Assembly: GCF_001494635.1 (NCBI RefSeq)
Contig: NZ_LOJF01000001.1
Span: 124,001-188,000 of the forward strand
Source of the DNA: Tractidigestivibacter scatoligenes
GTDB lineage: Bacteria; Actinomycetota; Coriobacteriia; Coriobacteriales; Atopobiaceae
DNA: 64,000 nt
Reading direction: 5' to 3'
In this document: positions 26,622-36,270 of the stretch, piece after piece
How positions within the stretch are numbered: the stretch's first letter is position 1
Layout: each line of letters begins with the position of its first letter
Translations under genes and position numbers: made by a program
Notes under the pieces: model-generated
The model's database searches: none
What the model was told of the DNA's origin: nothing
Seen by the model: only the letters and a program-made list of their open reading frames with translations

Positions 26622-27572
26622 CTACTGCTCATCAAGTTTTTTGCGCGCATAGGCGACGGCGAGGGATCTGACCTCGCTGTCGCCTATGTATACGGTGCCG
26701 GAACACGCAGCGAGGCGCCTAGGCAGCCAGTCTCCCCTGTAGTAGGGAATCCTGGCGTAGACCACGGAGCCGTCGTCGCGCTCAACGTGCAGACCGGGCC
26801 AGTCGAGAAGTTCGAGGTAGTGTCTGTCGTGGAAGGTAACGCGTACCGTGCGCGCGCCAACACTCTCCTCTGGTTCTGAGCCAACTTCTTCTGCCAGGGC
26901 GACGCTCACGCCTTTCATGCGGTCCAGCCGAAAGACGCGCTCCCCATGGCGGGAGGGGTCATAGGCGTCGAGATACCAGGTGCCATTGGTGTTGCGCAGC
27001 CCCCGCGGGTCAACGTGACGCTGCCTGGGGGCGTCGTCCGCAATGCCCTGATACATGAAGTCGAGCATCCCAAGCTGGGATATTGCCTTCGAGCACGTGA
27101 GGATTGTCTCTCCCACCTGGGACTTGTTGGAGTCTGTGATGCCGCCGTCATCACCCAGGGCACACGCGACATGGGTATTGCTGATGCCTGTGGGAGAAAG
27201 CGATGAGGAGATCTTCTTTCGCAGCGGCGCATCTACAGGAATCCCCAACTGGTCGAGGGCCGCCTGCACCGCAATGGTCTCGGACTTGGTGAGGCGAAGC
27301 CTTCTCGCGTGGTTGCCTGCGCCCCCTTCCAGGGTGAGACGCCCGTTGCCGGCGTCTGCCGAGAGGGGTAGAACCGCCGCACCCTCTCCACTCGCGGAGA
27401 GGATAAGTTCCATGCGGTGGCGCGCCTCTTCCTTGGAGATACCCAGGCGTCCTGCGATGGTGACAACGTTGATGCTGTCACCGGCATGGTCCAGCGACGA
27501 TATGATGGCCACCAGCTCGCGGGCCTCCTGCAGTCCTCCCTTGCGACCAGCACCCTGCTTGCGACTAGCCAT
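26622..27572 (-). CDS. WYL-domain transcriptional regulator (PafC-like partner)
   Basis: A 316-aa regulator: N-terminal winged helix-turn-helix ('INVVTIAGRLGISKEEARHRM'), a central WYL domain ('RQRHVDPRGLRNTNGTWYLDAYD' in the usual W-Y-L region), and a C-terminal WCX extension. ATG at 27572 overlaps the end of the upstream WYL gene by 8 nt (ATGGCTAG), so the two are translationally coupled, as in actinobacterial pafBC. It converges on the DinG-exonuclease gene with only 11 bp between stops. A DNA-damage role is plausible by analogy, not shown. Confidence 0.8.
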   Translation of the reverse strand: MASRKQGAGRKGGLQEARELVAIISSLDHAGDSINVVTIAGRLGISKEEARHRMELILSASGEGAAVLPLSADAGNGRLTLEGGAGNHARRLRLTKSETIAVQAALDQLGIPVDAPLRKKISSSLSPTGISNTHVACALGDDGGITDSNKSQVGETILTCSKAISQLGMLDFMYQGIADDAPRQRHVDPRGLRNTNGTWYLDAYDPSRHGERVFRLDRMKGVSVALAEEVGSEPEESVGARTVRVTFHDRHYLELLDWPGLHVERDDGSVVYARIPYYRGDWLPRRLAACSGTVYIGDSEVRSLAVAYARKKLDEQ

Positions 27573-28563
27573 GTGCAACAACCCCTTCAAGCTTTGCGTA
27601 CCAGGCAGCAACAAGCTCTGCTGGTGAGAGGGGCGTAATGTCTTCCGCGATGGCCCACGACGCGGCGTCCTCAATGTTGCTCACCTCAACGCGCCACGTT
27701 GTGGTTGCGTGGGGTTCGTGGGTGGCCGTTGGCGTCTCGAACGTCCCTTTGCCTCTCGTGACCTGCATGAACTCGCGCACCGCATCCTCAGGTACAGCAA
27801 ACACACCCTCGCACGAGGTTGGCCCCAGCTGGAATGGGAGCTTCTGCCAGTCCCTAATGTCGAAGTCCTCCGGAATCTCGAAGGACGTTCCTGCAATCTT
27901 TGATGCGCGGTGGACCCGGTCAATGCGGTATGTGCGAGAAGAACCAGCGATCACAGATCCGGCGTCGTCGATGGCAGGCGCCACCATGTACAAGTGCCCG
28001 CGCATTCCAAAGAAGCCGTAGGGGGCAATTCGCCGCTTGATGGTTGTTCCGTCGGCACGGGTGTAGTCGATGGAAGCCGCAATACCAGAGAAGCTGCACT
28101 CCTGAAGGGTGGCGAGCTGTCGGCTTGGGACTCGCTCCTCGGCAGGCAGCGCAACTGACGCAGGATAGTCAAAGGCATCATCGATCTTTGAGAGCGCGAT
28201 GCGCAGCTCTGCTCCATAGGGAAAGTCCTGGTCGTCGACGAGGGGAAGGCAGGCCACGTCGAGCGCCATGGCGTCTTCCTCCGAGAGCTCAGTGCTCTCC
28301 ACGAACGATGCGCTGTCCACCTGCCAGAGCGCCTCTGGGCCGTCGACGCGCCTCACCGTGATCCCACACTCGGCAAGGGCAGCCCTGTCACGGCGGAATG
28401 CCGTGCGATAAGAGTCTGCCTTTGTGAGGTCGGAGTAGAACGCGTGCCAGATGGTGGCGTCGCGAATGGTGTCTGAGCTCATGAAGGCAAGGGCGAGCGA
28501 AGCGATTCTCCTTGCCTGCTCGTCGTCCTTTGAGATCTCGGCATAGCCGTCCACAGCGTTCAA
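27565..28563 (-). CDS. WYL-domain transcriptional regulator (PafB-like partner)
   Basis: A 332-aa protein with an N-terminal HTH region (about 15-75), then the WYL domain ('IDYTRADGTTIKRRIAPYGFFGMRGHLYMV' region, quoted in part) and a C-terminal WCX. I placed the start at TTG 28563 because GGGAGG sits 6 nt upstream; GTG at 28554 is an alternative. It is the first gene of the two-gene WYL operon and is divergent from the M28-like gene. Confidence 0.78.
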   Translation of the reverse strand: MNAVDGYAEISKDDEQARRIASLALAFMSSDTIRDATIWHAFYSDLTKADSYRTAFRRDRAALAECGITVRRVDGPEALWQVDSASFVESTELSEEDAMALDVACLPLVDDQDFPYGAELRIALSKIDDAFDYPASVALPAEERVPSRQLATLQECSFSGIAASIDYTRADGTTIKRRIAPYGFFGMRGHLYMVAPAIDDAGSVIAGSSRTYRIDRVHRASKIAGTSFEIPEDFDIRDWQKLPFQLGPTSCEGVFAVPEDAVREFMQVTRGKGTFETPTATHEPHATTTWRVEVSNIEDAASWAIAEDITPLSPAELVAAWYAKLEGVVAHG

Positions 28564-28837
28564 TTCGACCCTCCCGTCCAAACCACGGCGGCGGCCTGCG
28601 TGCCCCCATCAGCCATAGCCGTGACATTGACTCATCTGGACTAGAAGATAGTAGACCGGATGACATTCGGCGCGCTTCGGGTGCTGTCATGTGCGCTCGT
28701 TGTGGGGGAATTGGCGTGCAGAAGACCGTCCAGGGGGTACAGGGGTGATATCGAGGTCCCTCAAGACGTATACTCGACAAAGTATATGCGCATTCTCGCG
28801 ACCGAGGGGGCCGCGTGACCAGCGGAGGATGTACAGC

Positions 28838-31456
28838 ATGGCCATGACACATGATTATATGGACTACCTGGAGGATCAGATTGGCATCTCTCCTGCAAAC
28901 AGCCAGGAAGAGCTCCAGGCCGCCCAGACTATCGCCGACCTCATGCGTCAGCATGACGTGGACGTTAACGTGGAGGAGTTCGATGCTCCGGGCCTTGGGC
29001 GCATGGTACGTTGCGTCCTTCTCGCTCTGATGTTTATTGGGACAGTCCTTTCTGGCACGGGTGTCTCTGCCCTTGGCGTCATTCTTGCTGTGGTACCAGC
29101 GGCTCTCCTGATGCTTGATGCGCTTGGAATTGGAGGCGGCTTCCTCTCCAAACTTGGGCCGTCCGCGCGCAGCCAGAATGTGGTTGCCGTGCACCATGCC
29201 ACGGGCGAGCTTGTTGCCAAGGGCAACAGGCCCATCGTGGTGGTTGCCCACTACGATTCTCCGCACGACAGCTTCCTGTACGGAAGTCCGCTCTCCCGCT
29301 ACATCCCTATGTTGCGCAAGGCGCTCAAGTGGCTTGTCCCTGCCGTTGGAATTTGTGCCCTGCTCCAGGTGTTCTCCTTCCTGCCCGCGCCCTTCCGTTC
29401 GGTCCTCTGGGTACTTGGCATCCTGCTTGCGATTCCCCTCGCGGCATTTGGCGCCGATGGCATTTACCAGAAGTTCTCTCGCTGCTCGCTTGGCTCTAAT
29501 GACAACAAGTCCTCGGTTGCCGCCCTTCTCGGCATCCTTGATAACGTTCGCCCCTCTGGCGAGAAGCCCGTTTCGCAGCGCGCCATCGAGAGGGAACAGC
29601 GTGAGCAGGAGGCAGCTCGGGCTGCTGAGCTTGCCGCAAGTCAGGCTGAGACCGTCCCGGAGCCTGCTCCGGCTTCCGAGCCGGAACCCGAGGAAGTAGT
29701 TGGCGTCCGTCACGGCAAGGATGTGATTGCTGCCCTTGGAATCCTTCCTGCCGATTGCGAGATTGAGTACGTTGACTCCTCTAGGAATATGAGAGCCTCG
29801 TCGTACGACGCCGATGAGACCAGCGAGTTGCCCGGAAGCCCTGTTCGCGCCGGCGCGCGCATTGATGCCGAAACCGAAGTTGACACTGCGGACTCTACCG
29901 AGAGCCTCCCCAAGCCAATGCCCTCCCGTACCACTGATGCAAGCGTGGAGCCTGCCCCTGCTACTCCTGCGGCAGATGTTGACGCTACGGCGGAGGTGCC
30001 TACCCCTGGTGCTGCCGGTGTTGACGTTGACGCTGCGGCGCCTGCTGAGGGTGCCGCCGCAGATACCCCTGCACCTGCTCCCGAGAAGACCCGCTTCTTC
30101 GACCGCAAGAAGCTTGCGAGCATGTTTGACCGCTTTGAGAGCCGTGGCGTAGGCGAGAAGGACGACTCGGGTCTCACCGCGACGCCCAACGACGACCTTG
30201 GGTCTACGCGCCCGACAGCGCCAACGCCTCGCAAGCGTCCCGAAAAGCCGGACGATCCCAACTGGGGCAAGTCGAACTTCAAGCCACAGGTTTCGGATGT
30301 GGCGCGCCGAGCTGCACTCTTTGATCTTCCTGACCCGTCGCAGATGTCCGATCCCTTGGCATCCGATCCAGATGCCACCCGGCTCGCTCCTTCCCGCACG
30401 GCGGCAACCCCCTCCAGGAGGAGCATGGGGAACCTTCTGAGCGATGCAGACGCCAGGAACGCCCAGCGCATACGCAGCAGCGTGCCTGACCCCGATGTGC
30501 CCGTGATCACCCCTGCCCCTGCAACACCGGCGCCCGTTCAGGAGCCAGTCGATGCCCAGCAGGACGGCTTGGACGTTATTAGCGCGGATGACCTTGGGAT
30601 GCAGCAGGAGCCCGAGCCCGAGCATCGTTCCGAGAGGCACCACTTCAACTTCTTCAACCGCAGCAAGGACAATGCTGGTGGTCGTTCTCGGAACCAGGCC
30701 ATGCGTGGCGGTAACTGGTTGAGCGATGATCCCGAAAACTGGGATGACAGCTCCGATTCCGACTCCTGGAAGGGAGGCGCCACCACAAGGAGCGGTCTCA
30801 GGCTGGTTGATGACGTTCCCGCTGATGCATCGGATGACCCCAACGCAACCGCGCCTGCGGATGGATCGTCTCTCGCCGAGACCCCCTATGATGCCGAGCA
30901 GAACGAGCCCACAGCAGACGGTGCTCCCAACGAAGAGACCGTGGAAGCTCCCGCCGACGTTCCTACCGAGGAAGACCTGCGTGCTGCCGTGCTCCATATG
31001 GGTGACGACGAGCTTGTCTGTCACGACATCTGGTTTGTTGCCCTTGGCGCTTCGGACCTCGACCATGTTGGCATGCGCTCCTTCTTGACTGAGCACCGCT
31101 CTGCCATTCGCGGCGCATTTCTTGTGAACCTTGACTGCGTTGGTGCCGGCGACCTTTCGCTCCTGACGCACGAGGGCTTTGAGCCAACCCGTCGCGCAGA
31201 CAGGAGACTCTTGAGGCTCCTCACTGGAACGGCGGCCGACCTCCATGTGGATCTAAAGACACATACGTATGACTGGGCTGATACCGACGCCTCCGTTGCT
31301 ATGCGCACCTCCGTGCGAGCGGTGACGGTCATGGGCCTGGGAGAGAATGGGCTGCCTGCGCTTTCTCGCACCGAGCAGGACGTTCCTGAGAACGTCGACG
31401 GTGACCAGGCTGCCTCCGTCGCCGAGCTCGTCACGGAGATGATTCGGCGCTCGTAG
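28838..31456 (+). CDS. M28-peptidase-like membrane protein, degenerate metal site, long disordered insert
   Basis: An 872-aa protein with an M28-type fold split by insertions. HYD (138-140) and ND (221-222) match the first zinc ligands, with hydrophobic segments at about 55-95 and 163-205. Residues about 240-710 are low-complexity, rich in Pro, Ala, Asp and Glu. The C-terminal part resumes the fold ('DIWFVALGASDLDHVGMRSFL', quoted in part, then 'NLDCVGAGD'). The usual catalytic Glu-Glu corresponds here to Ser-Asp, and the final His before 'ENVD' corresponds to Arg. It may be an inactive peptidase or binding protein. ATG at 28838 has GGAGG 9 nt upstream. The gene ends at a strong terminator. 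Confidence 0.65.
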   Translation: MAMTHDYMDYLEDQIGISPANSQEELQAAQTIADLMRQHDVDVNVEEFDAPGLGRMVRCVLLALMFIGTVLSGTGVSALGVILAVVPAALLMLDALGIGGGFLSKLGPSARSQNVVAVHHATGELVAKGNRPIVVVAHYDSPHDSFLYGSPLSRYIPMLRKALKWLVPAVGICALLQVFSFLPAPFRSVLWVLGILLAIPLAAFGADGIYQKFSRCSLGSNDNKSSVAALLGILDNVRPSGEKPVSQRAIEREQREQEAARAAELAASQAETVPEPAPASEPEPEEVVGVRHGKDVIAALGILPADCEIEYVDSSRNMRASSYDADETSELPGSPVRAGARIDAETEVDTADSTESLPKPMPSRTTDASVEPAPATPAADVDATAEVPTPGAAGVDVDAAAPAEGAAADTPAPAPEKTRFFDRKKLASMFDRFESRGVGEKDDSGLTATPNDDLGSTRPTAPTPRKRPEKPDDPNWGKSNFKPQVSDVARRAALFDLPDPSQMSDPLASDPDATRLAPSRTAATPSRRSMGNLLSDADARNAQRIRSSVPDPDVPVITPAPATPAPVQEPVDAQQDGLDVISADDLGMQQEPEPEHRSERHHFNFFNRSKDNAGGRSRNQAMRGGNWLSDDPENWDDSSDSDSWKGGATTRSGLRLVDDVPADASDDPNATAPADGSSLAETPYDAEQNEPTADGAPNEETVEAPADVPTEEDLRAAVLHMGDDELVCHDIWFVALGASDLDHVGMRSFLTEHRSAIRGAFLVNLDCVGAGDLSLLTHEGFEPTRRADRRLLRLLTGTAADLHVDLKTHTYDWADTDASVAMRTSVRAVTVMGLGENGLPALSRTEQDVPENVDGDQAASVAELVTEMIRRS

Positions 31457-31492
31457 GCATGTGCCTCGAGTTTTTGGAGTCTGCGAGTTCGA

Positions 31493-31518
31493 GGGGGCCG
31501 GCCTTGCCGGCCCCCTTT
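31493..31518 (+). terminator. terminator after the M28-like gene
   Basis: GGGGGCCGGC-CTT-GCCGGCCCCC followed by TTT forms a very stable 10-bp stem, 36 bp after the stop. The adhesin gene converges from the other side. Confidence 0.85.
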
Positions 31519-31545
31519 GTGTGTCAACGCGGCGCGACCCTAACG

Positions 31546-34500
31546 TCACTCCTTCTTCCTGCGCCAGAGCGCGAGAATAATGCCAGCGCATCCAAGTGCG
31601 GCACAGGCCCCAATGGCCATACGCGCCGTCTCGTCACCAGTTCTGGGCGTCCCCTCTCGTCCGGATCTGCCCTTCTCGCTCGGTGGCACGTCTTCTCGGT
31701 AGTCGACAGACTGGCTTACGGAAGTAAGGTCCTTGTGGCTGGCAACTTCCTGTCCGCCTCGATAAAGAGATTCGAAGACAACTACCTTCCTGCCCTCGAA
31801 GGCTGAGCCATCCGTCTCGAACGGCATGGCAACCTGTCCGTCCGCCTGGGTGGGGATGAACTTCTGCGATGCCTCGATGGGATTGCCGCCTGAGTCAAGA
31901 AGTGGCTCCCCACTCTCAGCGTCCATGAGCGTCCCCTTTAGCTCATAGTCGCTCCCGGGAACAAGTCCCTCGTAGGCTACGACGTCGACGATTCCCGTGG
32001 TGTTTTGTGCCACGCCTTCGTGGCTTCCTGTCTTCTCGTCTGTTGCTGTTGTCTGGATGGATGGCTCATTTTCCTCTCGATTGTCTATGGTGCCAAGGTC
32101 AAGCACCTCGTTGTGCCGCGACCCGGGGAATTCGGTCGTGAGCTCAAACGAGACAAGCGCTCTCCCACGGTTGGCCTCACAGCGCAGCTCCTGGATTTGG
32201 TATCGATCGTACGGAAGCGAGGCTAACCCCTCGATGGGGTCTTGGTCGCCCTCGAGAGAGCCGCCAAACCATATGCCGCTGTGAGAATCCAGCTTTGAGG
32301 AATCCACTTCCGCCTCTCCTGAAGCCGCGCCGTTTGATTCCAACGCAGCGTCGTTTGCGTTGGTACGCTGCTGGGAGGCGAAGACGGAGGAGCCAAAGAT
32401 GCCGTTCTCATCCGTCACGGCAATATGGTGTTCTCCCGTGGTGAGGCTGGTGATGAGAAACGCTACGTTGCCCATTGACTCCTGCGTTCTCTCATCGCGC
32501 TTGACGAAGCGAATGTCACTGCGCTCCACTTGGTCATGAACTGCGTCCTCAGGCGCCGTAAGGTCGACAATAGTGCCGTCATCGACTACGCGGAACGTTG
32601 CCGACCAGAGCCTGGCCTCGCTGTCCAGAAGGTATCCCGTGGGCGCAGACACCTCGCGAACCCTATAGGTGCCATATGGAAGGGTATTTGCGCTGGTGGA
32701 GGCAATGCCGTCCTCGTCTGTTGTCAGCGTTGCCGCAATGTCGCCAGGGTTGACTGTAGCGCCATCAACAACGACTGGGTTCTCGGAGGCGTTCGTCACA
32801 GCAAGCGTTGCCCCGGCGAGCGTCGCAGAACCAAGCGGTGCGTCCACGAGCGTCTCGCGGTCAAGCTTGCCAACGCGAACCCCTCCGCGAACAACCTGGT
32901 CATCGACGGGCGCCTGAGCGGAGACCACCACCCCATCCTCTTGGATGATCACATCGGCCTTCCAGCTTGTATTGACAAGGTAGCCTTCCGGAGCAGATAT
33001 CTCGCGAATGGAGTAGCGCCCATAGGGAAGTTGGTGGGAACCGGTTGTTGCATGGCCATGAGCGTCCGTCACGAGGTCGACGTTCTTGAGGGCCTCACCA
33101 GGAGCAAAGCTCTCTCCTGCTACAACCACGGGATGGGCAGAGTTGTTGGTAATCTCGAAGCGTGCGCCCTCAAGTGCGCTGTCTCCCTGTGGAGCTGAGG
33201 TTTCAAGCTCGTGGTCGATCTTGTCAACACTGATGCCTCCAGATACCGGAGTGTTTGGAAGCTCAACCTGAGCCTGGTTCCCCTCATGAAGCACAATCGT
33301 TTTGGCCCAGTCCTCGTTGAGGAGGTATCCCGTAGGAGCCTTTGTCTCCTTGAGTACGTAGGTGCCATAGGGCAATTCGATGGCCGGGAACTTGCCTTCG
33401 GCGTTTGCCGAGAGCCTGCACACCACGTCACCGGGGGCAAAGGTCTTGGCGCCATATATCACAGGCTTTTGGGAGGCATTGGTGATGCTCACTTCGGCGC
33501 CTTCGAAGACGGCGTCACCCTGCGGCCCATTAGCCCCGAGGTTGATGTCCACCTTTGCTACTGGCGGGAACACGATTCTTTCGATGTTCTCGTCCACAGT
33601 GCCGGCATTGGCGGGAGTCTGAGAGTCGGCAATGGTTGCGATGCCTACCCAATTCGAGTTGAGCTGGTAGCCTTCGGGTGCCTCGATTTCTCGCAGCTCA
33701 TAGGTGCCAAACGGCAGGACCTTCTCGCTTGTGGCGTTACCAGAGGAGTCTGTCACCAACTCCACGCCCTCGATAACCTCTCCAATGTTGTAGACGATGC
33801 CATTAACGTTGACGGCGTGGTCGGACATGTTGCGCACCTGGAACCTCGCCCCAGCCAATGTGGCGTCACCCTGAGAAACGCCTTCCCTGAGTTGGTGGTC
33901 AATCTTGTTTACGTGGATTGAGCCGAGGATTACCTGGTCATCGATGCCACGCCCCATTACGTCTTTCACTGCACTGCTATTGTTCCAGCCATCAAGTGTC
34001 TTCCAGGTGGCAATGCCGTCCTCGAGCGTGACGGTGGCCACATGAACAGAGGTATCGGTAAGCTCGTAGCCCTTTGGAGCAAGGGTCTCCTGGATGCCAT
34101 AGGTGCCCAAGGGAAAGACCGTCTCGCCTTGCGAGTTGGTGTACAGCTCGTCCCCAGAGACAAGCTGAGAGCTGCTGTAGGTTGTCACGCCATTCTCGCC
34201 CGCCGCAAAGACCCATGTGCGAAGTGCCTGGCCAGAGATGTCTCCGGTGGTGTTTCCGTAGTAGGAGACGGTGAACTGCGCCCCCGCCAGAGAGGCGTCG
34301 CCCTGTGCCGTTCCTCCTGTCTGGGAATCCAGCTTCTGGACTATGGCTCCGGCGGGCGCGCTTGCAGGGACCTCCTCAACGGGATTTCCCTCCACCTGCG
34401 CTGTGGTGCCTGAGCTAACAGTGGCTCTGTAGACCTTCTCGTCCAGCAGATAGCCCTGCGAGGGATAGATTTCGCGAACGTAGTAGTCCCCCGAGGGGAT

Positions 34501-35577
34501 GTTCGCAAACACGGCATGGCCATCGGAGTCTGTGGTGGCAGACTGCACCAGCTGCGTGCACTGCTCGTCGGAGTAGAGCCCATAGCATGCTCCCTCGAGT
34601 GAATAGCTGGTGTTATACTGCGTGATGGCCTTGTTTGCCGACTGCTTGTACAGCTCCACCTGACCGTTGGACGGGCCCAGCGGGAACAGAACCCAGCAGG
34701 ACGGGAAGCACTTGGGAGTAATGGCTGAGATCTGGTTGCCATTAATAAGCGTGTCTCCCGACCCCAAACCATTTGGCCTGTGGGCGGAATGCCAGAAGAG
34801 GTCTTCGTCAGAGGTGCTTCCCCAGAAGAAGCCCACGTGGTCATCTACGGTGTTGCCATAGGCATCTGCTCCTGCCCGGAACACGGACGTGTAGGGTATG
34901 GCGCAGATGATGTCTCCCTTTTGGAGCAGGCCGGATGCCAGCATCTCCTCCTTTGAATCGAAGGTGTAGGAGATAACGTCATTGTGCTGGCAGACCGCAA
35001 ACCAGTTAACCAACGCCGCCCAGTTCCCGCGGTGGCCGTCGGTATTCACGAAGGTTTGGTATGGCGTGCCACCCACCTTGTCGAGGACGTAGGCGACAAA
35101 CCCGTTGCACTGCATGCCGGGAGAGTAGCCACCCGGATCCCCGTTTGGCCGTGGCTTGTTTCCGGTGTCGTTGACGCCCTTGTAGGGGGTGCCAAGGTAG
35201 TAGCTGTCGTTCTCGTGCGCTGCGAGCTCGTCCACAACCTGCTGGCGCGTCACACCTACCACATCGCTGATGTACCTGCTGCCATTGGGGTTATGCAGGA
35301 AGGCAATGCTTGTGTTGCCTGTTGCTGGAGACTGTGCCAACGCAACCCCGGCACCGCCCAAAGGAAGACCTCCAAACAGTTGCTCGGCAACGACAACGGC
35401 TGCCATTGCGAGGGCCAGAATCCCGCGCCACAGCGATCGCCTCCCTGCATGTCCCGGTCCAACGTGGGGTCCGCCTCGCAGCTTGTCTCCACCAACGAGT
35501 CGTGCGCGAGGGACGTCCCTCTTAGCGCGCCTGTGATTCGCTTCCCCTCTGAGTTCCTTTGGTCGCTCTGGTTTCAT
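31546..35577 (-). CDS. cell-wall-anchored adhesin: NlpC/P60-like + SpaA repeats + VaFE domain
   Basis: A 1343-aa surface protein. The signal-anchor is at about 48-82 after a long basic N-region. Residues about 120-290 resemble an NlpC/P60 hydrolase, with Cys157 in MQCNGFVAYVL, His247 in DDHVGFFWG and possible third residue His263. At least seven SpaA/Cna-B-like repeats follow, recognisable by 'KID/KLD' lysine strands and 'REIEAPEGY' or 'KETKAPTGY' Glu strands expected to form isopeptide bonds. A VaFE-type (Thr-Gln ester-bond) domain lies near 1150-1290 ('VVVFESLYRGGQEVASHKDL'). The C-terminus is a sorting signal TPRTG, a hydrophobic helix and RRKKE. M7 of the open frame is the start, with GGAGGAGG upstream. 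No sortase is nearby. Confidence 0.85.
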   Translation of the reverse strand: MKPERPKELRGEANHRRAKRDVPRARLVGGDKLRGGPHVGPGHAGRRSLWRGILALAMAAVVVAEQLFGGLPLGGAGVALAQSPATGNTSIAFLHNPNGSRYISDVVGVTRQQVVDELAAHENDSYYLGTPYKGVNDTGNKPRPNGDPGGYSPGMQCNGFVAYVLDKVGGTPYQTFVNTDGHRGNWAALVNWFAVCQHNDVISYTFDSKEEMLASGLLQKGDIICAIPYTSVFRAGADAYGNTVDDHVGFFWGSTSDEDLFWHSAHRPNGLGSGDTLINGNQISAITPKCFPSCWVLFPLGPSNGQVELYKQSANKAITQYNTSYSLEGACYGLYSDEQCTQLVQSATTDSDGHAVFANIPSGDYYVREIYPSQGYLLDEKVYRATVSSGTTAQVEGNPVEEVPASAPAGAIVQKLDSQTGGTAQGDASLAGAQFTVSYYGNTTGDISGQALRTWVFAAGENGVTTYSSSQLVSGDELYTNSQGETVFPLGTYGIQETLAPKGYELTDTSVHVATVTLEDGIATWKTLDGWNNSSAVKDVMGRGIDDQVILGSIHVNKIDHQLREGVSQGDATLAGARFQVRNMSDHAVNVNGIVYNIGEVIEGVELVTDSSGNATSEKVLPFGTYELREIEAPEGYQLNSNWVGIATIADSQTPANAGTVDENIERIVFPPVAKVDINLGANGPQGDAVFEGAEVSITNASQKPVIYGAKTFAPGDVVCRLSANAEGKFPAIELPYGTYVLKETKAPTGYLLNEDWAKTIVLHEGNQAQVELPNTPVSGGISVDKIDHELETSAPQGDSALEGARFEITNNSAHPVVVAGESFAPGEALKNVDLVTDAHGHATTGSHQLPYGRYSIREISAPEGYLVNTSWKADVIIQEDGVVVSAQAPVDDQVVRGGVRVGKLDRETLVDAPLGSATLAGATLAVTNASENPVVVDGATVNPGDIAATLTTDEDGIASTSANTLPYGTYRVREVSAPTGYLLDSEARLWSATFRVVDDGTIVDLTAPEDAVHDQVERSDIRFVKRDERTQESMGNVAFLITSLTTGEHHIAVTDENGIFGSSVFASQQRTNANDAALESNGAASGEAEVDSSKLDSHSGIWFGGSLEGDQDPIEGLASLPYDRYQIQELRCEANRGRALVSFELTTEFPGSRHNEVLDLGTIDNREENEPSIQTTATDEKTGSHEGVAQNTTGIVDVVAYEGLVPGSDYELKGTLMDAESGEPLLDSGGNPIEASQKFIPTQADGQVAMPFETDGSAFEGRKVVVFESLYRGGQEVASHKDLTSVSQSVDYREDVPPSEKGRSGREGTPRTGDETARMAIGACAALGCAGIILALWRRKKE

Positions 35578-35878
35578 GCGTCCTCCTCCATACATCGATG
35601 GGCCTGTTGAGGGGGACCTAGGCTAAAGGGAGAAGCTTGCACTCTTTTGACGCTGCGCGTACAGGTTGCTGGCACACAGCTTGCAGAGTTTTCTACAACA
35701 CCCTTTGTAAGCTGGTGAAACATGGATTCCGCAAAGATGGCAATCTCGACCAAAATACGTAGCGAGAAATATGCATCAACTTTGGCTATGGGATTCGAGG
35801 GCCGTTCTCCTCACCCAGTTTTTGTGGACTGGGTATACCTACCAGCAGGTAATTATGGCTCACGAGAGAGGAACCAAA
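35578..35878. other. intergenic region between divergent adhesin and 35879 genes
   Basis: About 300 bp with no supported gene. It should hold promoters for both directions. An inverted repeat CAGCTT/AAGCTG flanks 35680-35715, but I see no confident -35/-10 pairs. Confidence 0.4.
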
Positions 35879-36253
35879 ATGGACAAGCAGCTGCTGGATT
35901 ACGCCGCCTCGAAGGTTGACGAAATGCTCGCCGCTCCGTCGGCTTCGGAAGAGACCAAGCGTGCCGCGCAGGCATGGAAGGATGCCGTTGCCAAGGGCAA
36001 TGACGCTGACGCCGCTACAAACACGCTGCTTGACGCCATTAGCGCGCACCAGACCACCATCGATGACCTTATCGGCTTTGTGGGCTCCGACACGGGTAAG
36101 CAGGTCTTTGGCGAGGAGGGTGCCGCCAAGATGCTGGCCCACTCCGAGGAGCGCAAGAAGGCCGGAGCCAAGTTCTGCGACTGTGCTGCTTGCAGGCCCT
36201 GCCACGAGCTGCTGCACAAGTTTGGCCGCGAGGAGGCAGACGTCTACCTGTAG
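35879..36253 (+). CDS. conserved-looking small protein with C-terminal Cys motif
   Basis: 124 aa, soluble, mostly helical and charged, not recognised. The last 35 residues carry a four-Cys cluster CDCAACRPCHELL that could bind a metal or iron-sulphur cluster or act in redox chemistry. ATG at 35879 is chosen because GAGAGAGGA sits 7 nt upstream; the longer open frame from 35771 has no such site. It is monocistronic, with a hairpin downstream at 36271. Confidence 0.7.
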   Translation: MDKQLLDYAASKVDEMLAAPSASEETKRAAQAWKDAVAKGNDADAATNTLLDAISAHQTTIDDLIGFVGSDTGKQVFGEEGAAKMLAHSEERKKAGAKFCDCAACRPCHELLHKFGREEADVYL

Positions 36254-36270
36254 GCGCTTTTGCCTGGGTG

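Noticed and set aside
28388-31246. A 952-codon open frame on the minus strand
   Set aside because: It lies antisense to the M28-like gene and the end of a WYL gene, and its sequence is the low-complexity shadow of those frames.
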